Below, one piece after another: positions 26,606-36,452 of a stretch of 42,347 nucleotides of DNA. The DNA is taken from positions 1-42,347 of the forward strand of contig JAFAEZ010000011.1 in the NCBI GenBank assembly GCA_023423775.1, given 5' to 3'. Numbering within the stretch: position 1 is the stretch's first letter; every line of letters begins with the position of its first letter. The DNA is from Pseudomonadota bacterium (GTDB taxonomy: Bacteria > Pseudomonadota > Alphaproteobacteria > Sphingomonadales > Sphingomonadaceae). A program made the translations under genes and the position numbers. The notes under the pieces were generated by a model. It had not been told where the DNA came from. It was given only the letters and a program-made list of their open reading frames with translations, and searched no databases.

Positions 26606-27598
26606 ATGACCGACGCACGCGCCCCGATCACCACCTCGCTCGTCCGCGCCCGGGCGGAAGCCGCCGCCGCGGCCGCTGCAGGAACGCCCGCTCCGATCGT
26701 CCAGCCCAAGCAACGCAAGCCCGAGTGGATTCGCGTCAAGGCGCCGACCAGTACCGGCTTCGCCGAGACCAAGAAACTGATGCGGCGCCTGAACCTCGCC
26801 ACCGTTTGCGAGGAAGCGGCCTGCCCGAATATCGGCGAGTGCTGGACCAAGAAGCACGCGACGGTGATGATCCTGGGCGATACCTGCACCCGGGCCTGCG
26901 CCTTCTGCAACGTCAAGACCGGCATGCCGCGCGCCGTCGACCCGCTCGAGCCGCAGCACACCGCCGACGCCGCCGCCGAGCTCGGCCTCGAGCATATCGT
27001 CATCACCTCGGTCGATCGTGACGACCTTCCCGACGGTGGCGCCAGCCAGTTCGTCAAGGTGATCGAGGCGCTGCGCCGCACGACCCCAACGACCACGATC
27101 GAGATCCTGACCCCGGATTTCCGCAACAAGGCGCAGGCCGCGGTCGAGGCGATCATCGAGGCCGGCCCCGACGTCTACAACCATAATCTGGAGACCGTGC
27201 CGCGGCTCTATCCGACGATCCGGCCCGGTGCCCGCTACTATGCCTCGCTGCGACTGCTCGAATCGGTGAAGCGCCACGATCCCAAGATCTTCACCAAGTC
27301 GGGCGTGATGGTCGGGCTCGGGGAGGAGAGGCTCGAGGTCCATCAGGTGATGGACGACATGCGCTCGGCCGACATCGATTTCCTGACCATGGGCCAGTAT
27401 CTCCAGCCGACGCCGCGCCACGCCAAGGTCGCTGAGTTCGTGACGCCGCAGACCTTCGCCGCTTATGCGGCGATCGCCCGCGCCAAGGGCTTCCTGCTGG
27501 TCGCCGCATCGCCGCTCACCCGTTCCAGCTACCATGCGGGCGATGATTTCCTGAAGATGCGCGCCGCGCGCGAAGCCCAATTGGCCGCGGCGCGTTAA
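26606..27598 (+). CDS. lipA: Lipoyl synthase LipA
   Basis: Radical-SAM enzyme that inserts two sulfurs into octanoyl groups on pyruvate dehydrogenase and related proteins. The 330 residues hold both iron-sulfur sites: the auxiliary cluster cysteines C68, C73 and C79 (CEEAACPNIGEC) and the radical-SAM triad C94, C98 and C101 (CTRACAFC). RSSYHAGDD near the end supplies the serine ligand of the auxiliary cluster. The start is ATG at 26606. The next gene follows after 7 bases. Confidence 0.98.
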   Translation: MTDARAPITTSLVRARAEAAAAAAAGTPAPIVQPKQRKPEWIRVKAPTSTGFAETKKLMRRLNLATVCEEAACPNIGECWTKKHATVMILGDTCTRACAFCNVKTGMPRAVDPLEPQHTADAAAELGLEHIVITSVDRDDLPDGGASQFVKVIEALRRTTPTTTIEILTPDFRNKAQAAVEAIIEAGPDVYNHNLETVPRLYPTIRPGARYYASLRLLESVKRHDPKIFTKSGVMVGLGEERLEVHQVMDDMRSADIDFLTMGQYLQPTPRHAKVAEFVTPQTFAAYAAIARAKGFLLVAASPLTRSSYHAGDDFLKMRAAREAQLAAAR

Positions 27599-27605
27599 GT
27601 CCGAT

Positions 27606-28106
27606 ATGCCGAGACACACCGAACAGCGGAATCTGCCCTACACGCCGGACCAGATGTTCGATCTCGTCGCCGACGTGAAGCGCTACCAGGAATTCCTGCC
27701 GTGGGTGGCGGCGACGCGGGTTCGGTCTGACAGCGAGACCGAGACGATCGCCGACCTGGTCGTCGGCTTCAAGGCGATCAAGGAGACTTTTACCTCGCGG
27801 GTTATGAAGCAACGGCCGAGCGAGGTCATTGTCGATTACATCGAAGGCCCGCTCAAATATCTTCACAACAGCTGGAAGTTCACGCCCGACGGCCAAGGAG
27901 GCACCGACATCGATTTCTGCGTCGATTTCGCGTTCAAGTCGCGCATCTTCGAAGCCCTCGCCGGCCAGATGTTCGACCGCGCGCTACGCCGGATGATCGC
28001 GGCGTTCGAGGGCCGCGCCCACGAGCTTTACGGCGATTCCTCGACCGGCTCGGCCGCGCCGGCCTCGACCGGCATCAACAGTTCGAGCGCGCAGAGCGCC
28101 GCCTGA
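27606..28106 (+). CDS. Coq10/RatA-type START-domain protein (ubiquinone-binding)
   Basis: A SRPBCC (START-like) domain of 166 residues: YTPDQMFDLVADVKRYQEFL, VVGFKAIKETFTSRV, GPLKYLHNSWKF and RIFEALAGQMFDRALRRM match Coq10 and RatA. Automated annotation often calls it a RatA toxin; in alphaproteobacteria a ubiquinone-chaperone role like Coq10 is more likely. It is probably cotranscribed with lipA. The last 26 codons, a Ser/Ala-rich tail, lie over the 3' end of the opposite-strand cinA gene. Confidence 0.9.
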   Translation: MPRHTEQRNLPYTPDQMFDLVADVKRYQEFLPWVAATRVRSDSETETIADLVVGFKAIKETFTSRVMKQRPSEVIVDYIEGPLKYLHNSWKFTPDGQGGTDIDFCVDFAFKSRIFEALAGQMFDRALRRMIAAFEGRAHELYGDSSTGSAAPASTGINSSSAQSAA

Positions 28107-28579
28107 AGGCGAATACCGCCGCGGCCGAGATTGCCGAAGTCCTTCATGTCGGCGACGATTTCGTTGGGGTCGGCCCCGCGCCGCGCCCGGGCGAATACCA
28201 CGGTGCCGACCGGCTTTTTATCGCTGCCGCCCTCCGGTCCGGCGATCCCGGTGATTGACACCGCCACATCGGCTTCGGACTTGTTGAGCACGCCCTGCGC
28301 CATGCCCCAGGCGACCGCGATCGAGACCGCCCCGAACGTCTCCAGCACGTCGAGGCTGACGCCGAGCATGCCGAGCTTGGCTTCGTTGGAATAGGTCACG
28401 AAGCCGGAATCGAACACGTCGGAAGAGCCCGGAATTTCGGTCAGCGCCGCGGAAACGAGCCCCCCAGTGCAGCTCTCGGCGACGGCGATCCTTTTGCCCA
28501 GAGCGCGATTCGCCTCGATGACCTTTCGGGCCGCCTCGATCAGCTCGGACGGCAGCGTAAATTCTCTGATGTCGTTCAT
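28028..28579 (-). CDS. pncC: Nicotinamide-nucleotide amidase (CinA C-terminal domain, PncC)
   Basis: Converts nicotinamide mononucleotide to nicotinate mononucleotide in NAD recycling. The 183 residues correspond to the CinA C-terminal domain alone: RIAVAESCTGGLVSAALTEI, VFDSGFVTYSNEAK and VSITGIAGPEGGSDKKPVGTV. The N-terminal MoaB-like domain of full CinA is absent, as in the E. coli PncC form. Its ATG overlaps the ispDF stop within ATGA (28576-28579). Its 3' end overlaps the convergent Coq10-like gene by 79 bases. Confidence 0.93.
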   Translation of the reverse strand: MNDIREFTLPSELIEAARKVIEANRALGKRIAVAESCTGGLVSAALTEIPGSSDVFDSGFVTYSNEAKLGMLGVSLDVLETFGAVSIAVAWGMAQGVLNKSEADVAVSITGIAGPEGGSDKKPVGTVVFARARRGADPNEIVADMKDFGNLGRGGIRLQAALCALELLMPVEAGAAEPVEESP

Positions 28580-29739
28580 AAGTCCTCGGGAATCCGGACG
28601 GTCGCGATCGCCTGCGCCGCTATGCCTTCGCCGCGGCCGGCAAAGCCCAGCCGCTCGGTCGTGGTCGCCTTGATGCTAACCCTGCCGGGAGGCAGCCGCA
28701 ACAAGGCCGCGACATTGGCGCGCATCGCCTCGCGGTGCGGGCCGATCTTGGGCGCCTCGCAGATGATGGTGACATCGACATGATCGATGCGGCCGCCGCG
28801 GGCCGCGATCAGTCCCACGGCATGCTCCACGAACCGTGACGACGCAGCGCCGCGCCATTGCGGGTCGCTCGGCGGGAAATGCTGGCCGATGTCGCCGTCG
28901 CCGATCGCGCCGAGCAGGGCGTCGGTGAGGGCGTGGAGGACGACGTCGGCATCGCTGTGGCCGGACAGGCCCTTGCTGTGCGGGATGAGCAAGCCGCCCA
29001 TCCACAATTGTTCGCCCTCCGCAAAGGCGTGCACGTCGAAACCCATGCCGGTGCGCGACGTCATCCCTGCGGCGAGGCGCTGCTCGGCCCGCGCGAAATC
29101 CTCGGCATAGGTGATCTTGTCGAGCATCGCGTCGCCCGGGACGGTGGCGACCGCAACACCGGCGGCGCGGGCGATCTGGGCGTCGTCGGTGGCCTCGACC
29201 GCGCCGTCCCACTGCCTGTGCGCCGCGAGGATCGATTCGAAATGGAAGGCCTGCGGGGTCTGCACCCGCACCAGCCCGTCCCGAGGAACGGTCTCGCCGA
29301 GCGTGTCTTCGCCGCGCGCGAGACTGTCCACGACGGGGAGCGCCGGCACGGCGCCCTCGGCCGTTTCGAGTGCGTCGACGAGTGCGGCGAGGACATGGTG
29401 GGGCAGGAAAGGGCGGGCGGCGTCGTGGATGAGCACCAGATCGGCGCCCCCGTCCGCAGCGATCGCCTCGAGCCCGTTGCGCACCGACTGCCGGCGCGTC
29501 TCGCCGCCCAGCACCGCGGTGAGGGGGCGGTCGCCCATCGCCTCGGCCAGCATGGTCTCTTGGCCGGGGCCGATCACCACGCACACTTCGTCAATCGGCG
29601 CGCGGTGGAGGCGTTCGGCCGCATGCGCGATCAGCGCCTTGCCGCCGATCTTCGCATATTGCTTCGGTGTGTCGCGGCCGGCACGGCTGCCGCTCCCCGC
29701 GGCCACGATCAAGCCGACGATCTTGCCCTTGTTCCCCAT
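28576..29739 (-). CDS. ispDF: Bifunctional IspD/IspF of the MEP isoprenoid pathway
   Basis: Fused enzyme of 387 residues. The N-terminal IspD part (about 1-225; VAAGSGSRAGRDTPKQY, IHDAARPFL, RVQTPQAFHF) couples MEP to CTP. The C-terminal IspF part (about 229-387; GMGFDVHAF, SGHSDADVVLHALTDALLGA, DIGQHFPPSD) forms the cyclic diphosphate, with the zinc Asp/His ligands visible. The IspDF fusion is known in alphaproteobacteria. The start is ATG at 29739. It is divergent from dusB and coupled to pncC. Confidence 0.97.
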   Translation of the reverse strand: MGNKGKIVGLIVAAGSGSRAGRDTPKQYAKIGGKALIAHAAERLHRAPIDEVCVVIGPGQETMLAEAMGDRPLTAVLGGETRRQSVRNGLEAIAADGGADLVLIHDAARPFLPHHVLAALVDALETAEGAVPALPVVDSLARGEDTLGETVPRDGLVRVQTPQAFHFESILAAHRQWDGAVEATDDAQIARAAGVAVATVPGDAMLDKITYAEDFARAEQRLAAGMTSRTGMGFDVHAFAEGEQLWMGGLLIPHSKGLSGHSDADVVLHALTDALLGAIGDGDIGQHFPPSDPQWRGAASSRFVEHAVGLIAARGGRIDHVDVTIICEAPKIGPHREAMRANVAALLRLPPGRVSIKATTTERLGFAGRGEGIAAQAIATVRIPEDL

Positions 29740-29766
29740 GGCACCGCCCCCTAGCCGAGGCGAGCC

Positions 29767-29795
29767 TTGCCCGCCAGCGCCTTTAAGTTTAAGGG
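29767..29795 (+). promoter_or_regulatory. Weak candidate promoter of dusB
   Basis: TTGCCC (29767-29772) and TAAGGG (29790-29795) are 17 bases apart in the 68-base divergent gap. The leader to the dusB ATG would be very short. Low confidence. Confidence 0.22.
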
Positions 29796-29807
29796 CTTCA
29801 GCCGCTT

Positions 29808-30806
29808 ATGGCCCGCCTTTCCCCCATCTCCGTCGGACCCGTCCGCATCGACAACCCGGTCATCCTCGCGCCGATGACGGGCGTCACCGATCGTCCGTTC
29901 CGCAAGATCGTGAAGCGCTACGGCGCCGGCCTCACCGTGACTGAGATGATCGCCAGCCAGGCGATGATCCGTGAGACCCGCCAGTCGCTGCAGAAGGCGG
30001 CATGGGACCCGGTCGAAGATCCGGTGTCGATGCAGCTCGCCGGCTGCTCACCCATCGAGATGGCTGAGGCCGCCAAGCTTAACGAGGATCGCGGGGCCGC
30101 GATCATCGACATCAACATGGGCTGCCCGGTGAAGAAGGTCGTGAACGGCGACGCTGGATCGGCCTTGATGCGGGATCTGCCGCTCGCCGCCTCGCTCATC
30201 GAAGCGACGGTCAAGGCGGTGAAGGTGCCGGTGACGGTCAAGATGCGCATGGGCTGGGACCATGCCAGCCTTAACGCGCCCGAGCTCGCCCGCATTGCCG
30301 AGGATCTCGGCGCGCAGATGATCACCGTTCACGGCCGCACCCGCAACCAGATGTATAAGGGCGAGGCCGACTGGCGCTTCATCCGCAAGGTGAAGGACGC
30401 GGTTTCGCTGCCGGTGATCGCCAATGGCGATATCAACTCGATCGACGATGCGGCGACCGCACTCGAGCATAGCGGCGCGGACGGGCTGATGATCGGCCGC
30501 GGCGCCTATGGCAAGCCGTGGCTGCTGGGCCAGGTCATGCATTGGCTCGAGACGGGCGAGCGCAGGCCCGAGCCAAGCATGGACGAGCAATATTGCCTGA
30601 TCATGTCGCAATATGACGAAATGCTGGACCATTATGGCGCCCAAGTCGGCGTCGGCGTGGCCCGCAAGCATATCGGCTGGTACACCCGTGGCCTGCACGG
30701 CTCCGCTGAATTTCGGAATGCTTTTAACAAGGAAGCGAATCCGGGGGTGGCCAAGGCGATGCTGCGCGAATTCTACGCGCCCTGGCTCTCCAAAGCGGCG
30801 GCCTGA
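29808..30806 (+). CDS. dusB: tRNA-dihydrouridine synthase DusB
   Basis: FMN enzyme that reduces uridines in tRNA. The 332-residue TIM barrel shows VILAPMTGVTDRPFRKI, QLAGCSPIEMAEAA, the catalytic cysteine in INMGCPVKKVVNGDAGSALM, VTVKMRMGWD, HGRTRNQMYKGEADW and GLMIGRGAYGKPW. It corresponds to the gene once called nifR3, which often precedes nitrogen-regulation genes in alphaproteobacteria, as it does here with ntrYX. Confidence 0.97.
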   Translation: MARLSPISVGPVRIDNPVILAPMTGVTDRPFRKIVKRYGAGLTVTEMIASQAMIRETRQSLQKAAWDPVEDPVSMQLAGCSPIEMAEAAKLNEDRGAAIIDINMGCPVKKVVNGDAGSALMRDLPLAASLIEATVKAVKVPVTVKMRMGWDHASLNAPELARIAEDLGAQMITVHGRTRNQMYKGEADWRFIRKVKDAVSLPVIANGDINSIDDAATALEHSGADGLMIGRGAYGKPWLLGQVMHWLETGERRPEPSMDEQYCLIMSQYDEMLDHYGAQVGVGVARKHIGWYTRGLHGSAEFRNAFNKEANPGVAKAMLREFYAPWLSKAAA

Positions 30807-30894
30807 GCCGGACGCATCGCGGCGTGCGATCAGCGGAGGCGGCACCCAAAATAGCTGTGTTCTTTTTGCCACTATCTTGTGGTAGGCCTGCAAC

Positions 30895-33144
30895 GTGAGT
30901 TCAGGACCGACGATCGCAAAACAGGGCAGACCCCGCTTCATACGGCGGCTTTCGGTCATCGCCCGCCGGAGCCGCCTGATTCCGCTGCTCGAACTGCTGT
31001 CGGTCGTCGCACTGATCGCGATGGTCTCGATCAGCTATTTCATCATCACCGAGCAGGGCACGCCGCAATCCTTGCTGACCCCGCCGATGGTGGCGATGCT
31101 TCTGGTGGCCAATCTGGTGCCGGCCATGGCTTTGATGGTGCTGGCCGCGCGCCGCGTCGCGGTGGGCCGGGCGGCGCGCTCCCAGATCGGTGGCAAGGGC
31201 CGGCTCCACGTGCGCCTCGTCGCCTTGTTCTCGGTTATCGCCAGCGTGCCGACCTTGTTGGTCGTCATCTTCGCCTCCTTGCTCTTCCAGAGCGGCACCC
31301 AATTCTGGTTCTCGGACCGGGCGCGGACCGTGCTCGAAAATGCGGACCGGGTGGCGCAGGTCTACGCGCAGGAGAATAAGGAGCGCATCCAGCGCGACAT
31401 CGAGGCGATGGGCGGCGATGTCATCGGCTACGTCAACGAATATGGCGTCGACAGCCCGCTCTTCGCCGAAGGCCTGTTCTTCCAGGTCCTGAACCGTGAC
31501 CTCACCGAAGCGGCCGTGATCAATGTCGGCACACGCGGCGAGCTCAACCGCATTGCCGTCGTCAATCTCGACGATCGCCCGCTCGAGGAACGCTTTCCAT
31601 CCGAGGTGCTGAGCGACCTGCGCAGCGGCGACACGCGCGTCGTCACCGACGCCGGCGACCGGGTCGAAGCCGTCGTCCGGCTCGATCCCAAGGCCGAAGT
31701 GTATCTTTATGCCTCGCGCAAGGTGAACCCCGCGGCGCTCCAGCAGATCGAGGAGGCGCGGAGCGCCGCCAGCGACTATCAGAAGACGCTGCAGACCAGC
31801 CGCACCCTGCAGTTCCGCTTCAATGCGGTACTGCTCGCGGTATCGCTGCTGATCGTCGCCATCTCCATCTGGATTGCGCTCACCCTGGCCGATCGCGTCG
31901 TGCGCCCGGTCGGTAATCTCGTCGATGCCGCGCGGCGAGTCACCGCCGGCGATCTCTCCGCACGGGTGCCGCGCTCCAAGGTCCAGGACGAGGTCGGCAT
32001 CCTCGCCGACGCCTTCAACCGCATGACCCGCAATCTGGAGGAGCAGACCGGCGCCTTGGTCTCGGCCAACAGCCAGCTCGACAACCGGCGCGCCTTCATC
32101 GAAGCGGTGCTGTCAGGCGTCACTGCGGGCATCATTTCGGTCGACCGCGACCGCCGCGTCCGGCTGATCAACAGCTCAGCCGAAGCTCTGCTCAAGACCG
32201 GCAAGGAGACCGCCGTCGGCCAGGCCCTGGCCGTGCTCGCACCCGAATTCGACAAGCAGCTCGACGCGGAGGAGCGCGAGGACATCATCCAGTTCGCCTC
32301 GGCCGGCGAACCGCGCACGCTCGCCTTCAAGCGGGTCAAAGTGGAGGGCGGCTGGGTCCTGACCTTCGACGACATCACCGAGCAATTGCTCGACCAGCGC
32401 CGTGCCGCCTGGTCCGACGTCGCGCGCCGCATCGCCCATGAGATCAAGAATCCGCTCACCCCGATCCAGCTTGCCGCCGAACGGCTCCAGCGCCGCTACG
32501 GCCGCGAGATCACCTCCGATCCGTCGACCTTCGAGCGGCTTACCGGCACGATCGTTCGGCAGGTCGGTGACCTCAGGCGCATGGTCGACGAATTCTCGTC
32601 CTTCGCCCGCATGCCCAAGCCCGTGTTCCGCGAGGAGGACGTCGTTGAGCTCGCCCGCCACGCCATATTCCTGCACGAGGTCGCCCATCCCGAGATCAAC
32701 TTCGTGCTCGACGCGGCCGAACCGTCTCTGCCGCTGGTCTGCGATCGCCGCCAGCTCGGCCAGGCGCTGACCAACATCGTCAAGAACGGCGTCGAGGCGA
32801 TCCAGCAGAAGCGCGAGGAGCAGGGCGAGGGGGGCGAGGACCGGATCAGCGTGTCGATTGCCGCATGCCGCGAGAGCCAGCTCTGCATCGAGATTAGCGA
32901 CAGCGGCGTCGGCCTGCCGAGCGAGCGGGCGCGGCTGACCGAGCCCTATATGACCACCCGCGTGAAGGGCACCGGCCTCGGGCTCGCGATCGTCAAGAAG
33001 ATCGTCGAGGAACATTTCGGCAGCATCGAGTTTGACGACGCACCGGGCGGGGGCACGCTCGTGCGCCTGGTCTTCGATGCCGAAACCCTCGCGCGGCTTG
33101 CCGACGATCGCACCTATTCCCAAGACTCTGTCGTGAACGGTTGA
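30895..33144 (+). CDS. ntrY: Nitrogen-regulation sensor histidine kinase NtrY
   Basis: Membrane sensor of the NtrYX two-component pair. The 749 residues show three N-terminal membrane segments (LLELLSVVALIAMVSI; MVAMLLVANLVPAMALMVLA; LVALFSVIASVPTLLVVIF), a periplasmic region, and a fourth segment (VLLAVSLLIVAISIWIAL). HAMP and PAS domains follow, then the H-box RIAHEIKNPLTPIQLAAERL and an ATPase domain (NIVKNGVEAI, GVGLP, GTGLGLAIVKKIVEEH). The start is GTG at 30895 with little ribosome-site signal. The 88 bases after dusB contain no gene; ntrBC is absent from this spot. Confidence 0.95.
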   Translation: MSSGPTIAKQGRPRFIRRLSVIARRSRLIPLLELLSVVALIAMVSISYFIITEQGTPQSLLTPPMVAMLLVANLVPAMALMVLAARRVAVGRAARSQIGGKGRLHVRLVALFSVIASVPTLLVVIFASLLFQSGTQFWFSDRARTVLENADRVAQVYAQENKERIQRDIEAMGGDVIGYVNEYGVDSPLFAEGLFFQVLNRDLTEAAVINVGTRGELNRIAVVNLDDRPLEERFPSEVLSDLRSGDTRVVTDAGDRVEAVVRLDPKAEVYLYASRKVNPAALQQIEEARSAASDYQKTLQTSRTLQFRFNAVLLAVSLLIVAISIWIALTLADRVVRPVGNLVDAARRVTAGDLSARVPRSKVQDEVGILADAFNRMTRNLEEQTGALVSANSQLDNRRAFIEAVLSGVTAGIISVDRDRRVRLINSSAEALLKTGKETAVGQALAVLAPEFDKQLDAEEREDIIQFASAGEPRTLAFKRVKVEGGWVLTFDDITEQLLDQRRAAWSDVARRIAHEIKNPLTPIQLAAERLQRRYGREITSDPSTFERLTGTIVRQVGDLRRMVDEFSSFARMPKPVFREEDVVELARHAIFLHEVAHPEINFVLDAAEPSLPLVCDRRQLGQALTNIVKNGVEAIQQKREEQGEGGEDRISVSIAACRESQLCIEISDSGVGLPSERARLTEPYMTTRVKGTGLGLAIVKKIVEEHFGSIEFDDAPGGGTLVRLVFDAETLARLADDRTYSQDSVVNG

Positions 33145-33149
33145 AAACA

Positions 33150-34538
<1,389 letters not shown>

Positions 34539-34571
34539 GCGCCGCATGGCGCGTCCGGCCCGCTCATGTTA

Positions 34572-34599
34572 TTGAAAGCGCCGGCGGCGACCCTAATTA
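34572..34599 (+). promoter_or_regulatory. Probable promoter of hfq
   Basis: TTGAAA (34572-34577) and TAATTA (34594-34599) are 16 bases apart in the 108-base gap between ntrX and hfq. The AT-rich -10 stands out in this GC-rich setting. The leader would be about 40 bases. Confidence 0.48.
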
Positions 34600-34614
34600 G
34601 GCCCCACACGCCAC

Positions 34615-34628
34615 GCATGCGCGCATGC
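34615..34628. repeat. Perfect 14-base palindrome in the hfq leader
   Basis: GCATGCGCGCATGC is its own reverse complement and lies just before the hfq AAGGAG (34633-34638). It could be a protein-binding site or a small hairpin in the leader RNA. Confidence 0.5.
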
Positions 34629-34646
34629 CAATAAGGAGAGCGGGAG

Positions 34647-35144
34647 ATGGCCGAGAAGGTCAACAACCTCCAGGACATGTTCTTGAACAATCTGCGTCGC
34701 TCGAAGACGCCTGTGACCATGTTCCTCGTGAAGGGCGTGAAGCTCCAGGGCATCATCACCTGGTTCGACAATTTCTCAGTGCTGCTGCGCCGCGACGGCC
34801 ACGCCCAGCTCATCTACAAGCACGCCATCTCGACGATCATGCCCTCACAGAGGCTGGACCTCGGCGACATCGAGAAAGCGTTTGCCGAGAGCATCGAGAA
34901 GAAGAAGCCGACCCTGCTCCAGGAGGTGTTCCTCAGCGCGGTGCGGCGGTCGGGCGAGCCGGTCACCATGTTCCTGGTCAACGGCGTCATGCTGCAGGGC
35001 GAGATCGCGGCCTTCGACCTGTTCTGCATGCTGCTCCACCGCGAGGGCATGTCGCAGCTCGTTTACAAGCATGCGATTTCGACCGTGCAACCGGAGAACC
35101 CCGTGAGCTTTATAGAGGCTGACGACGAGGAGTCCGGTCACTGA
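34647..35144 (+). CDS. hfq: RNA chaperone Hfq, tandem two-Sm-domain form
   Basis: Hfq assembles small RNAs with mRNAs as a six-subunit ring; usual bacterial Hfq has 70-100 residues with one Sm fold. This 165-residue protein carries two, at residues 8-66 and 89-149, exactly 83 residues apart and joined by a charged linker (DLGDIEKAFAESIEKKK). Both keep the Sm2 motif YKHAIST (K58/H59 and K141/H142) and rim arginines (R17/R18, R100/R101). They differ at distal-face positions: copy 1 has VKGVKLQG, copy 2 VNGVMLQG. A trimer would rebuild a six-Sm ring. The start is ATG at 34647 with AAGGAG eight bases upstream. Confidence 0.96.
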   Translation: MAEKVNNLQDMFLNNLRRSKTPVTMFLVKGVKLQGIITWFDNFSVLLRRDGHAQLIYKHAISTIMPSQRLDLGDIEKAFAESIEKKKPTLLQEVFLSAVRRSGEPVTMFLVNGVMLQGEIAAFDLFCMLLHREGMSQLVYKHAISTVQPENPVSFIEADDEESGH

Positions 35145-36451
35145 GCGTTTTCAATCGTAGCGACGACGACGTAGCCCGCGGCGCGCGCGCCATTGTTGCC
35201 CTTCCCGAAATGGGCGGCGAGCGCTTGCGCGACACCGCGGCACGGCTCGATGAGGCCGCCGGCCTGGCCGAGGCGATCGGCGTCGTCGTGGCCGAGAAGC
35301 TCTCGTTCAAGGTGCGCGCGCCCAAATCGGCGACCCTGTTCGGCTCGGGCCAGGTCGAGCAGATCGCGACCGCGGCGGTCCAGGCCGAGGCGGAGCTGAT
35401 CATCATCGACGCCGCGATCACGCCGATCCAGCAGAAGAATCTGGAGAGCGCGACCAAGGCCAAGGTGATCGACCGCACCGGCCTGATCCTCGAGATTTGC
35501 GGCGAACGCGCCGCGACCGCCGAAGGCCGGCTCCAGGTTGAGCTCGCCCATCTCGATTACCAGGCCGGGCGCCTCGTCCGGTCCTGGACCCACCTCGAGC
35601 GCCAGCGCGGCGGCTTCGGCTTCCTCGGCGGCCCCGGCGAAACCCAGATCGAAGCCGACCGGCGCATGATCCGCGACCGCATGGCCAAGCTGCGCCGCGA
35701 GCTCGAGCAGGTCACCCGTACCCGCACGCTCCACCGCGCTCGCCGCCAGCGCGCGCCGTGGCCGGTGATCGCTTTGGTTGGCTACACCAATGCCGGCAAG
35801 TCGACCTTGTTCAACCGTCTGACGAAGGCTGACGTCATGGCGGAGAATTTGCTGTTCGCGACGCTCGACCCGACGATGCGCGAGATCGCGATGCCGGGCA
35901 TCGAGAAGGCCATCCTCTCCGATACGGTCGGCTTCATCTCCGACCTGCCGACTCAGCTCGTAGCGGCCTTCCGTGCCACGCTCGAGGAGGTCATCTCCGC
36001 CGATCTCATCATCCACGTCCGCGATATCTCGCACCCCGACACCGACGCCCAGCGCATCGACGTGGAGCGGGTGCTCGAGGAGATCGGGGCGAGGGGCGAG
36101 GGGGGGGCTCCCCTGATCGAGGCGTGGAACAAGATCGACGCGCTCGCACCGGACGAGGCGGAGCGGATCCGGGCAGAAGCCGCGCGCAAGGAAGACGTCG
36201 TCACGATCTCGGCGCTGACCGGGGACGGGGTGGACGATCTCATCCGCGCCGCCGCCGACTGCCTCGGCAAGGGCAACCGCCTGCGCACGGTGAAACTGCC
36301 CGCCTCCGCCGGCGAAGCGCTCGCCTGGCTGCACGCCCACGGCGAGGTGGTGGACCAGCGTCACGACGATCTGGAGACCGAGCTGGAAGTCCGCATTTCG
36401 GACGCGGACTGGGCGCGGTTCGAGCAACGGCACGGCGCCGTCGCTCATTAG
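35141..36451 (+). CDS. hflX: Ribosome-associated GTPase HflX
   Basis: GTPase that rescues or splits stalled ribosomes. The HflX domain (LDEAAGLAEAIG, RAPKSATLFGSGQVEQI) precedes a G domain with GYTNAGKSTLFNRL, the G2 region TLDPTMREI, DTVGFISDLP and NKID. I place the start at CTG 35141, giving 436 residues. The in-frame codons before the first ATG (35210) read LSVFNRSDDDVARGARAIVA, and FNR...ARGARA...LPE is conserved family sequence. No ATG, GTG or TTG exists in frame upstream, while AGGAG lies 8 bases before the CTG. The CTG overlaps the hfq stop as CTGA. Confidence 0.9.
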   Translation: MSVFNRSDDDVARGARAIVALPEMGGERLRDTAARLDEAAGLAEAIGVVVAEKLSFKVRAPKSATLFGSGQVEQIATAAVQAEAELIIIDAAITPIQQKNLESATKAKVIDRTGLILEICGERAATAEGRLQVELAHLDYQAGRLVRSWTHLERQRGGFGFLGGPGETQIEADRRMIRDRMAKLRRELEQVTRTRTLHRARRQRAPWPVIALVGYTNAGKSTLFNRLTKADVMAENLLFATLDPTMREIAMPGIEKAILSDTVGFISDLPTQLVAAFRATLEEVISADLIIHVRDISHPDTDAQRIDVERVLEEIGARGEGGAPLIEAWNKIDALAPDEAERIRAEAARKEDVVTISALTGDGVDDLIRAAADCLGKGNRLRTVKLPASAGEALAWLHAHGEVVDQRHDDLETELEVRISDADWARFEQRHGAVAH

Positions 36452-36452
36452 G

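Noticed and set aside
27606..28106. A RatA toxin of a toxin-antitoxin pair
   Set aside because: No antitoxin gene is adjacent; the START domain and lipA linkage fit a Coq10-like role better.
28576..29739. IspD-IspF fusion as something new
   Set aside because: The fusion is well known in alphaproteobacteria.
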